A DNA stretch of 5,946 nucleotides from assembly GCA_016195045.1 (NCBI GenBank), contig JACQAJ010000008.1, positions 1 through 5,946 of the forward strand, written 5' to 3'. Below the pieces are notes generated by a model. That model saw nothing but the letters and a program-made list of their open reading frames with translations. It made no database searches and was not told the DNA's origin. Position 1 is the first letter of the stretch. Every line of letters begins with the position of its first letter. Position numbers and translations under genes: made by a program. The stretch is from Candidatus Azambacteria bacterium (GTDB lineage: Bacteria > Patescibacteriota > Minisyncoccia > GWC2-36-17 > JACQAJ01). Positions 1 through 4,959 of this stretch are shown here, one piece after another.

Positions 1-69
1 AATTACTTTATTTTTATTAATACGACCTAGATTAAATTATGGCACAACTATTAGATACTTTTATCAAGT

Positions 70-117
70 ATGACATTTCTATTTTGGTACACCATGACAT
101 TATCATTTTGGTACGAC
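70..117. repeat. Two tandem 24-bp direct repeats
   Basis: Bases 70-93 and 94-117 are adjacent copies of a 24-bp unit. Both begin ATGACATT and share the core ATTTTGGTAC; they match at 19 of 24 positions. A further ATG begins a possible third copy at 118. On the minus strand the unit reads GTACCAAAAT followed by AATGTC. Tandem copies of this sort occur at the ends of some DDE-type insertion sequences such as IS21 and IS481 relatives, and also as iteron-like protein-binding sites. No transposase is visible beside them, so the origin is inferred; a regulator-binding site for the downstream gene is equally possible. Confidence 0.6.
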
Positions 118-118
118 A

Positions 119-139
119 TGTCAAGAATTTTTCTTGACA
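119..139. promoter_or_regulatory. Perfect inverted repeat, possible operator
   Basis: TGTCAAGAA (119-127) and TTCTTGACA (131-139) are exact reverse complements separated by TTT, a 9-bp dyad. The right arm ends in TTGACA, a consensus -35 hexamer (134-139). A dyad over a -35 box is a typical position for a repressor operator. The other reading is a hairpin at a mobile-element end, since the dyad directly abuts the 24-bp repeats. It does not look like an intrinsic terminator on the plus strand, because A-rich sequence follows it. Confidence 0.5.
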
Positions 140-162
140 AAAAAGACAGAGAGATATAGTAT
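134..162 (+). promoter_or_regulatory. Candidate sigma70 promoter of the orphan gene
   Basis: A perfect -35 TTGACA at 134-139 is followed after 17 bp by TAGTAT at 157-162 (4 of 6 matches). TATAGT at 155-160 matches better, but its spacing is only 15 bp. Either would start transcription near 168-170 and leave an untranslated leader of about 48 nt before the ATG at 217. An isolated TATAAT at 193-198 lacks a -35 partner. The -35 lies inside the 119-139 dyad, so expression may be controlled by whatever binds there. Confidence 0.45.
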
Positions 163-216
163 ATTTAGGGGTATCTAAACAATAATAATGCCTATAATGG
201 GCGGAAAGGGGAGAAG

Positions 217-687
217 ATGAGAGAAAAAGATATGACTGAAAAAATTCTGGAATTAAGTGGTTCGTTTGTTTCTTTTGTTCAGAAAATTTCCTGTGTGAGT
301 AGACCGGTCACAGAGGAGGAATTTAATAGGGGCCATGATTTGGTAAAACAAATGAAAGAGGGCTTCGATTCGCTAGGGTCTAAGTACCTTGTTAATCAAG
401 ATTTAATCGCTTCAAAAGAGCCGGAAAGGAGAGAAATGTCTGAAGATTTTAAAAAAATTCAGGATCCCTGGACTGATTTATCGGATGAATTTATTTTAGA
501 AGGGAAAAATTTCCAGTATATTATCAAGAAAGACTATGGTTGGGGGGCAGCAAACGAATACAGAAAAAAGTCTAATTTAATAGTATCAGTCAATAAGCTA
601 TCAAGTATTCTTTTTTCTGTGTCGATTCTATTGAATGTTAAAAAACATTCTTATTCGGCATCTAATGATGATAGTGAGGCTAATTGA
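217..687 (+). CDS. Hypothetical protein, 156 aa, unrecognised
   Basis: I do not recognise this protein. The start is well supported: a purine-rich Shine-Dalgarno stretch (GGAAAGGGGAG, 203-213) sits directly before the ATG; a second ATG at codon 6 (232) is less well placed. The sequence is charged and looks mostly helical, with no signal peptide. The N-terminal half has Lys/Glu-rich segments (for example EEEFNRGHDLVKQMKEG, residues 33-49). Trp85 and Trp109 lie in the middle, the latter in DYGWGAANEYRKK (106-118). Residues 121-141 form a fairly hydrophobic stretch that could be a buried or amphipathic helix, though a Lys at 127 argues against a clean membrane span. The tail is polar and acidic (SASNDDSEAN). 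The gene stands alone, with its own candidate promoter and a terminator just downstream. It has the strongest Shine-Dalgarno sequence in the window, unlike the housekeeping genes to its right. It could be a lineage-specific or recently acquired gene. No function is assigned. Confidence 0.75.
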   Translation: MREKDMTEKILELSGSFVSFVQKISCVSRPVTEEEFNRGHDLVKQMKEGFDSLGSKYLVNQDLIASKEPERREMSEDFKKIQDPWTDLSDEFILEGKNFQYIIKKDYGWGAANEYRKKSNLIVSVNKLSSILFSVSILLNVKKHSYSASNDDSEAN

Positions 688-700
688 GGAAGTGTGTAGG

Positions 701-738
701 GGGAGGTTGTCACTGACGGCCTCCCTAATTAAATTTTT
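701..738 (+). terminator. Intrinsic terminator after the orphan gene
   Basis: GGGAGG (701-706) pairs with CCTCCC (720-725). The stem continues inward through two G-T wobbles and GTC/GAC (709-711 with 715-717) to a 3-nt ACT loop, giving 11 pairs. TTTTT follows at 734-738 after a short A/T stretch. The hairpin begins 13 bases after the TGA stop at 685-687. The T-run is separated from the stem by about 8 bases, which makes it a less canonical terminator, but position and stem strength support the call. Confidence 0.65.
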
Positions 739-767
739 AAAATAGAAGTTATTAGTTGTAAAATCTT

Positions 768-807
768 AGATTGCCACACCCCCGCAAAGCGGGGGCTCGC
801 AATGACG
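768..807. repeat. REP-like intergenic palindrome
   Basis: Nested inverted repeats are visible: CCCCCGC (779-785) and GCGGGGG (789-795) pair around an AAA loop, and ATTGC (770-774) pairs with GCAAT (799-803) outside a small internal loop. Read on the other strand it has the form GTCATTGCGAG...GGCAATC, a style of dispersed palindrome seen between genes in many bacterial genomes. It is far more G+C-rich than its surroundings. No T-run follows on the plus strand, so it is probably not a terminator. Only one copy is in the window, so dispersal is inferred. Confidence 0.6.
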
Positions 808-809
808 TA

Positions 810-865
810 TTGAGAGTTAGGGGCTAGGAGCTAGGGGCCAGTGGCTAGCGCCTAGGAGCTATTTT
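810..865 (+). repeat. Seven-base tandem repeats, CTAGGRG type, before galU
   Basis: Eight consecutive heptamers run in perfect register from 810 to 865, ending at the galU ATG. The consensus is CTAGGRG. Exact CTAGGAG units lie at 824-830 and 852-858 and CTAGGGG at 831-837; the other units are degenerate (TTGAGAG, TTAGGGG, CCAGTGG, CTAGCGC, and CTATTTT last). The 852-858 copy provides AGGAG (854-858), spaced 7 nt from the ATG, so the repeat serves as galU's ribosome-binding site. The earlier copies create further Shine-Dalgarno-like motifs without start codons. The layout recalls the heptanucleotide STRR repeats of cyanobacteria, but with a different unit. Confidence 0.75.
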
Positions 866-1732
866 ATGAAAATTACCAAAGCAATTATTCCAGTTGGGGG
901 ACTGGGAACCAGATTTTTACCGGCCACCAAAGCTCAACCAAAAGAGATGTTGACCTTAGTCGATAAGCCGATTATTCAATATATTGTTGAGGAAGCGCAA
1001 GAAGCGGGGATTAAGGATATTATCTTTGTGACTTCCTTTAGTAAGAGATCGATTGAAGATCATTTTGATCGGAATTTTGAATTGGAGTTTCGCTTAGCTC
1101 AAAAGAATCGGAAGGCTGAAATTGAGCAATTAAAAAAAATTAATAAATTAGCCCGATTTGCTTTTGTCCGTCAATCAGAGCCATTGGGCGATGGCCACGC
1201 TATTTTATCAGCCCTTCCCTTTGTTGAAAATGATGAAGCGGTGGCAGTTTTCTTTGGCGATGATGTGATTACGGCTGATCAGCCAGTCATTAAACAATTG
1301 ATTAATAATTATGAACAGTATGGTAATCCCGTTATTGGTTTAAGAAGTGTTCCTAAAAAAGAAATCAGCCGTTACGGAGTTATTGCTGGCGTCAAAATTG
1401 ATCAAAAAACTTGGGACATTAGTCAATTAGTAGAAAAGCCAGAACCAGATAAAGCTCCTTCCAATTTAGCGGTGGTTGGTCGTTATATTTTAACTAATCA
1501 GGTCTTATCAATGATTAAAAATCAAAAGCCAGACAAGAGTGGTGAAATTCGGTTAGCCGATATTTTATCAAATTATTTAAAAAAGGGAAAATTACACGGT
1601 CTCCAATTTGATGGTCAACTTTATGATTGTGGTAATAAATTAGATTTTTTAATCGCTCAAGTAGAATTTGGTTTAAAACATCAAGACCTTGGTCGTCAGT
1701 TTCGAGATCATCTCAAGAAATTGAGATTATAA
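866..1732 (+). CDS. galU: UTP-glucose-1-phosphate uridylyltransferase
   Basis: The 288-aa protein is a GalU-type nucleotidyltransferase. It makes UDP-glucose and pyrophosphate from UTP and glucose-1-phosphate in the cytoplasm, supplying envelope polysaccharide and glycosylation pathways. The nucleotide-binding signature GGLGTRFLPATKAQPKEML spans residues 11-29. QSEPLGDGHAI (103-113) is the uracil/ribose loop, with Asp109 where many GalU proteins have Leu. FGDD (130-133) carries the probable Mg-binding acid, VEKP (189-192) binds sugar phosphate, GRYIL is at 205-209, GEIRLADIL at 226-234, and YDCGNK (253-258) matches the usual YDCGSK. Length is normal for the family and both ends look complete. 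The start is fixed by AGGAG 7 nt upstream, inside the heptamer repeats, and by homology at MKITKAIIPVGG. RmlA- and CugP-type enzymes are related, but the FLPATKA and PKEML motifs favour GalU. It converges with pyrG. Confidence 0.93.
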   Translation: MKITKAIIPVGGLGTRFLPATKAQPKEMLTLVDKPIIQYIVEEAQEAGIKDIIFVTSFSKRSIEDHFDRNFELEFRLAQKNRKAEIEQLKKINKLARFAFVRQSEPLGDGHAILSALPFVENDEAVAVFFGDDVITADQPVIKQLINNYEQYGNPVIGLRSVPKKEISRYGVIAGVKIDQKTWDISQLVEKPEPDKAPSNLAVVGRYILTNQVLSMIKNQKPDKSGEIRLADILSNYLKKGKLHGLQFDGQLYDCGNKLDFLIAQVEFGLKHQDLGRQFRDHLKKLRL

Positions 1733-1778
1733 TTAAGACACCTAGACACCATGAATTATAAATGGTTAATAAAAATAA

Positions 1779-1881
1779 ATTCTAAGATTATCTACTACAC
1801 TAACTCCGACGGTCGTCGTAAATGGTGTAGTAGTAATAGAAGGTTAGAATGGTGAATTAGAATCTTAATTTTTAATTTTTT
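1779..1881. terminator. Large stem-loop between convergent galU and pyrG
   Basis: CTACTACAC (1792-1800) pairs perfectly with GTGTAGTAG (1825-1833). The stem extends through ATTA/TAAT (1787-1790 with 1834-1837) and ATTCTAA/TTAGAAT (1779-1785 with 1844-1850). The 24-nt apical region holds a small second hairpin, CGAC/GTCG (1807-1810 with 1815-1818). T-rich runs follow on the plus side (1869-1873 and 1876-1881), and an A-rich tract at 1771-1779 gives a T-rich exit on the minus strand. This suits a bidirectional terminator for galU (ends 1732) and pyrG (ends 1902). The T-runs are not immediately adjacent to the stem, so termination is inferred. Confidence 0.55.
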
Positions 1882-1901
1882 AAAGCCTAAGGTCTTATAT
1901 A

Positions 1902-3539
1902 TTACAGACTCGCTTTGATAAATTCTCGAAAGAGGGGATGAGGTCGTAGGGGGCGAGATTTAAATTCGGGATGAAATTGGACCCCGACAAACCAAGGGTG
2001 ATTTTTGTTTTCCAGAATTTCGCATAAACCGCTTTCAGGGTTGGTACCAGTAATGACTAGACCCTTTTCTTCAAATTGTTTTTTGTAGTCATTATTAAAT
2101 TCATAACGATGGCGATGGCGTTCTAGGATAACTTCTTCGCTATAAGCCTGAAAACTTTTCGAATCTTTTTGGAGTCGGCACTCGTAATTACCGAGTCGCA
2201 TGGTCCCACCTTTTTTATAAATCTCTCTTTGTTCTTTCATTAAATAGATAACTGGATTTTTTGTTCCTTCATTAAACTCTAGAGAATTAGCGTCTTTGAT
2301 TCCTAAAACATTGCGAGCGAATTCAATAGCGGCTATTTGCATACCCAGACATAAACCTAAATAAGGAATTTTATTTTCCCGAGCATATTTGGCAACGACA
2401 ATTTTCCCTTCGATGCCTCGTCCGCCAAAGCCGCCCATGACGATCAGACCAGCCGCTGTTTTTAGTTTTTTCCATTCTTTTTTTGATTCTTCATTTTCAC
2501 TTTCTAGTTTTTCGGAATCGATCCAGGTTATTTTTATTTTTTGCTTGTTAAAATAACCAGCTGATTTGACGGCTTCAATGACACTGAGGTAAGCATCCTG
2601 GAGTCCCATATATTTTCCTACTAGGGCAATTGATAATTCTGGTAAATTAGATTTTATCTTTTTTATCAATTCATTCCATTCTAAAAGATTAGGTTCTCTA
2701 TTTTCTATGTCAAAATGATTAGCAATCAATTTAGTAATATTATATTTTTCAAGATTAAGTGGAACCTCATAAATACTCTCAACGGTTGGAGCGGGAATTA
2801 CAGCTTCTTTGGGGACATCGGAGAAAAGAGCAATTTTTTCCAAATGTTCCTTGTGTATATACTCATCGTCAACATCATAGCGAGCTAAGATGATGTTTGG
2901 ATTGATTCCGATTCTTCTTAATTCCCTCATTGATCCTTGAGCCGGTTTAGTTTTGAGTTCATTTGAACATTTGATGTAGGGTAAAAAGACTAGATGAACA
3001 AAAAAGACATTGTTATTGCCTTCTTCTCGGTGTAATTGTCTTAGAGCTTCACCGTAAGGTTCGGCTTCGATGTCGCCAATGGTGCCGCCAATTTCGCAGA
3101 TAAAAATATCGGCGTCACTAACCTCGGCGTATTTTCGGATAAATTTTTTGATAGTATTGGTAACATGGGGAATAACCTGGATAGTTTTTCCTAAAAATAA
3201 TCCTTCGCGTTCATTGTTTAAGACTTGCTGATATATTTGTCCTGATGAGGCGCTGGAGGCGGAAGAAAATTCTTCGTCCACAAAACGTTCGTAATGCCCA
3301 ATATCTAAATCAGTTTCGGCGCCGTCTCGAGTAACAAAGACTTCACCGTGTTGATGGGGGTTCATGGTTCCAGGATCGATATTAAAATAGGGATCGAGTT
3401 TCTGGAGGGCGACTTTATAGCCCGCCGCTTTTAGTAACATTCCAATTGAAGCGGCCGAAATTCCTTTTCCTAATCCTGAACAGACTCCTCCAGTGACAAA
3501 AATATATTTCATTCCGTTAGAAGCAGATTGTGAACACAT
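1902..3539 (-). CDS. pyrG: CTP synthase (glutamine hydrolysing)
   Basis: The enzyme converts UTP to CTP using ATP and glutamine, the last step of de novo CTP synthesis. The 545-aa reading has the usual two domains. The N-terminal synthetase has the P-loop GGVCSGLGKG (17-26), KLDPYFNIDPGTM (47-59), HGEVFVTRDGAETDLD (64-79) and EIGGTIGDIE (149-158). The C-terminal class I glutamine amidotransferase has GGFGGRGIEG (369-378), nucleophile Cys397 in GLCLGMQ, ERHRHRYE (473-480), and the His523-Glu525 pair in QFHPEF. The enzyme should therefore be active. Oddities: Cys20 in the P-loop where Val or similar is usual, Met368 where most members have Pro before GGFG, and a Ser/Ala-rich SSASSASSG (92-100) replacing the usual Asn/Thr-rich loop. 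The start is uncertain: Met10 (3512) matches the family start better, and neither candidate has a clear Shine-Dalgarno. It lies downstream of folA on the same strand, with a gap of about 135 bases. Confidence 0.95.
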   Translation of the reverse strand: MCSQSASNGMKYIFVTGGVCSGLGKGISAASIGMLLKAAGYKVALQKLDPYFNIDPGTMNPHQHGEVFVTRDGAETDLDIGHYERFVDEEFSSASSASSGQIYQQVLNNEREGLFLGKTIQVIPHVTNTIKKFIRKYAEVSDADIFICEIGGTIGDIEAEPYGEALRQLHREEGNNNVFFVHLVFLPYIKCSNELKTKPAQGSMRELRRIGINPNIILARYDVDDEYIHKEHLEKIALFSDVPKEAVIPAPTVESIYEVPLNLEKYNITKLIANHFDIENREPNLLEWNELIKKIKSNLPELSIALVGKYMGLQDAYLSVIEAVKSAGYFNKQKIKITWIDSEKLESENEESKKEWKKLKTAAGLIVMGGFGGRGIEGKIVVAKYARENKIPYLGLCLGMQIAAIEFARNVLGIKDANSLEFNEGTKNPVIYLMKEQREIYKKGGTMRLGNYECRLQKDSKSFQAYSEEVILERHRHRYEFNNDYKKQFEEKGLVITGTNPESGLCEILENKNHPWFVGVQFHPEFKSRPLRPHPLFREFIKASL

Positions 3540-3575
3540 TAGTAATTTAAATCTACTTGAATTAATTAATAATAA

Positions 3576-3603
3576 TTTATAGATATAATATTTATTCTCC
3601 CAA
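3576..3603 (-). promoter_or_regulatory. Candidate pyrG promoter
   Basis: On the minus strand TTGGGA (3598-3603) is followed after 16 bp by TATAAA (3576-3581). Matches are 4 of 6 and 5 of 6. Transcription would start near 3569, about 30 nt before the ATG at 3539. The -35 overlaps the left arm of the neighbouring inverted repeat. The region is very A/T-rich, so chance matches are likely; pyrG could also be read through from folA. Confidence 0.3.
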
Positions 3604-3627
3604 GAAGCGATCGCGGCTTCTTATGGG
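3599..3627. repeat. Inverted repeat in the folA-pyrG spacer
   Basis: AAGAAGC (3602-3608) pairs with GCTTCTT (3616-3622). Outside it CCC (3599-3601) pairs with GGG (3625-3627), leaving AT bulged on one side. The 7-nt loop overlaps the palindrome GCGATCGC (3607-3614). Read on the minus strand it lies 48 bases past the folA stop and 60 bases before the longer pyrG start. No T-run follows, so it is a poor terminator. It may be an operator, an RNA-processing hairpin, or a folA 3' stabiliser. Confidence 0.5.
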
Positions 3628-3674
3628 ATTAATAATGCTTATATTCTAAATCAAAATTATGCCTAGTGTCAATT

Positions 3675-4166
3675 TTATTTTTCTAAAATCAGGAATTTCC
3701 AATCTAGCTTATTTTTTTCATCATAACCGGTTTCTTGAGAGATGATTTTTTTAAACATTGACCAATCTGGGAAAAAGACATCAGCTTCAAAATTACCGTC
3801 TACTAAGGTTAAGTAAAGTCGATCAGCCACTGGGAGAGTTTGTTTATAAATTTCGGCGCCACCGATGATGAAAATTTCTTTTCCAATTAAAGAAGCCTTT
3901 CCGATTGCCTCTGAAATTGTTTCGGCGGTTATAATTCCCCCAAAATGAAAGTCAGAGTTACGACTGATGATGATATTAGTTCTATTGGGTAAGGGTTGTC
4001 CGATTGATTCAAAAGTCTTTCGGCCCATGATAATAACATTGCCGGTAGTTAAGTCTTTAAATCTCTTGAGGTCGCCAGAAATTTTAAAAAGTAACTTATT
4101 TTGATAACCCAGACCATTATCTTTTTTTTGAACCGCGGCAATTAAATTAATCATTTTGTTTGACAC
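3675..4166 (-). CDS. folA: Dihydrofolate reductase
   Basis: This enzyme reduces dihydrofolate to tetrahydrofolate with NADPH in the cytoplasm, regenerating the cofactor oxidised by thymidylate synthase. At 163 aa it has the usual length. Visible motifs are INLIAAVQ (6-13), the substrate helix GDLKRFK (31-37) with catalytic Asp32 (E. coli Asp27), the cofactor segment VIIMGRKTFESIG (44-56) followed by PLPNR, IIGGAEIY (100-107), and LYLTLVD (117-123), whose Thr corresponds to E. coli Thr113. The residue equivalent to the highly conserved E. coli Trp22 is Phe27, preceded by Leu instead of Pro. Two starts are possible. GTG at 4166 has AGGA 9 nt upstream (minus strand, 4176-4179); ATG at 4154 (codon 5) matches the usual family N-terminus. 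The gene is divergent from the CYTH gene, with overlapping promoters, and functionally linked to thyA downstream of that gene. Confidence 0.94.
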   Translation of the reverse strand: MSNKMINLIAAVQKKDNGLGYQNKLLFKISGDLKRFKDLTTGNVIIMGRKTFESIGQPLPNRTNIIISRNSDFHFGGIITAETISEAIGKASLIGKEIFIIGGAEIYKQTLPVADRLYLTLVDGNFEADVFFPDWSMFKKIISQETGYDEKNKLDWKFLILEK

Positions 4167-4189
4167 TATTGATATTCCTAAAGTACAAT
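4160..4189 (+). promoter_or_regulatory. Near-consensus sigma70 promoter of the CYTH gene
   Basis: TTGACA (4160-4165, 6 of 6) and TACAAT (4184-4189, 5 of 6) are separated by 18 bp. This is the best promoter match in the window. The expected transcription start is about 4196-4197, only 2-3 nt before the ATG at 4199, and no Shine-Dalgarno sequence can fit. The message should be leaderless or nearly so. The -35 box overlaps the folA start region (GTG at 4164-4166). Confidence 0.7.
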
Positions 4190-4195
4190 GTAACC

Positions 4196-4224
4196 ATTAT
4201 GAATAAATATGAAATAGAAATCAA
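4196..4224 (-). promoter_or_regulatory. Candidate folA promoter
   Basis: On the minus strand TTGATT (4219-4224) and CATAAT (4196-4201) are separated by exactly 17 bp, matching consensus at 4 and 5 of 6 positions. Transcription would start near 4189, leaving a 23-nt leader that includes the AGGA (4176-4179) before the GTG start. The -10 covers the ATG of the divergent CYTH gene, so this promoter and the CYTH promoter occupy the same DNA. Confidence 0.5.
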
Positions 4225-4879
4225 GGTACTTTTGGGGGATCGGACTCAGGCCGATATTTTAAAGCAAAAACTTTTTGATTATTATCCGGGCATTTCTTTG
4301 TCTAAAAAAAGTCAACAATTAAATCATTATTTTTCGGGTTCCGATGACATGATTAGAAATCTCCAAAAAGTAATGACTCCCTATATCTCTCAAGACCTTC
4401 ATCAGGGTTTAATAAATATTTTGCAGAATGGAAAAAATTTTTCGGTTCGAACTCGCCAGACCAATGATAAGATAATTTTCGTTATTAAAGCCTCGATTGA
4501 TGATACCACTAGCTTCAATGGGATTTCTCGATCAGAATTCGAGTCACCGATTAATCTCTCTCTAGCTGAACTTGATCAAATTTTAATTGAGGCCGGTTTA
4601 TCATATCAAGCTAAATGGTCTCGCGATCGTGAGGAATATTCTCTCGATGATATGAATGTTTGTATTGATAAAAATGCTGGCTACGGTTATTTAGCAGAAT
4701 TTGAGAAAGTGATTTCTAATCAAGATCAGTCAGAAGAAACGGCTCAGGACTTGCGACTCATTATTAAGAATTTGGGATTAGTCGAACTTTCTCAAGATCG
4801 TCTGGAAAGAATGTTTGCTTATTACAATCATAATTGGCCAGATTACTATGGAACTGATAAGATTTTCAATATAGAATAG
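4199..4879 (+). CDS. CYTH-domain protein (class IV adenylate cyclase/triphosphatase type)
   Basis: The 226-aa protein belongs to the CYTH or triphosphate tunnel metalloenzyme superfamily. The defining ExExK motif is EIEIK (5-9). Basic and acidic tunnel residues follow in order: RTR (84-86), Lys97 in VIKAS, SRSEFE (110-115), WSRDREEY (140-147), CIDKNAGYGYLAEFEK (155-170) with Asp157, Glu167 and Glu169. These side chains normally bind metal and a triphosphate inside a beta-barrel tunnel. Members include CyaB-type adenylate cyclases, thiamine triphosphatases and inorganic triphosphatases, and sequence alone does not choose between them. A helical insertion of about 35 residues (46-80) separates the first strands from RTR. 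Translation can be opened upstream to a TTG at 4160, but that TTG is the -35 box, so ATG 4199 is the likely start. dcd and thyA follow in the same direction; a house-cleaning role on (d)NTPs or inorganic triphosphate would fit but is inference. Confidence 0.85.
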   Translation: MNKYEIEIKVLLGDRTQADILKQKLFDYYPGISLSKKSQQLNHYFSGSDDMIRNLQKVMTPYISQDLHQGLINILQNGKNFSVRTRQTNDKIIFVIKASIDDTTSFNGISRSEFESPINLSLAELDQILIEAGLSYQAKWSRDREEYSLDDMNVCIDKNAGYGYLAEFEKVISNQDQSEETAQDLRLIIKNLGLVELSQDRLERMFAYYNHNWPDYYGTDKIFNIE

Positions 4880-4953
4880 AACTAAACTAAAAACTAAAAA
4901 ATAAAAATGAAAAATTTTAATTATTAGTTTTTCACTTTTAGTTTTTAACTTAT
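4880..4953 (+). repeat. CTAAAAA heptamers and mirror arm, CYTH-dcd spacer
   Basis: Directly after the CYTH stop come four heptamers in register (4887-4914): two CTAAAAA, then ATAAAAA and TGAAAAA. After a loop rich in T and A, complementary units appear with the same period (AGTTTTT at 4926-4932 and 4940-4946, CACTTTT between them). AAAAACTAAAA (4889-4899) pairs with TTTTAGTTTTT (4936-4946), and TGAAAAA (4908-4914) pairs with TTTTTCA (4928-4934). The structure fills nearly the entire spacer and leaves no Shine-Dalgarno for dcd. It could act as a weak terminator, a processing site, or simply be a dispersed repeat. Confidence 0.65.
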
Positions 4954-4959
4954 TTCATT

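Noticed and set aside
2..73. C-terminal end of a transposase reading frame
   Set aside because: About 23 codons are open in this frame up to a TGA at 71-73, but that length occurs by chance in such DNA and no diagnostic motif is present.
193..198. Perfect TATAAT as the -10 box of the orphan gene
   Set aside because: No acceptable -35 lies 15-19 bp upstream; the TTGACA at 134-139 is too far.
810..865. CRISPR array
   Set aside because: Units are 7 bp with no spacers between them and no cas genes are near.
1736..1750. Direct repeat GACACC...GACACC after galU
   Set aside because: Two short copies 8 bp apart with no further units; easily chance.
3607..3614. GCGATCGC as a cyanobacterial HIP1 signature
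   Set aside because: It occurs only once and lies in a hairpin loop; gene style does not suggest cyanobacteria.
4160..4198. Upstream TTG start adding 13 residues to the CYTH protein
   Set aside because: The TTG is the first half of a consensus TTGACA -35 box, the added residues precede the conserved N-terminal ExExK strand, and ATG 4199 fits the family start.
4155..4198. Folate riboswitch upstream of folA
   Set aside because: The predicted leader is only about 23-35 nt and shows no structured aptamer.
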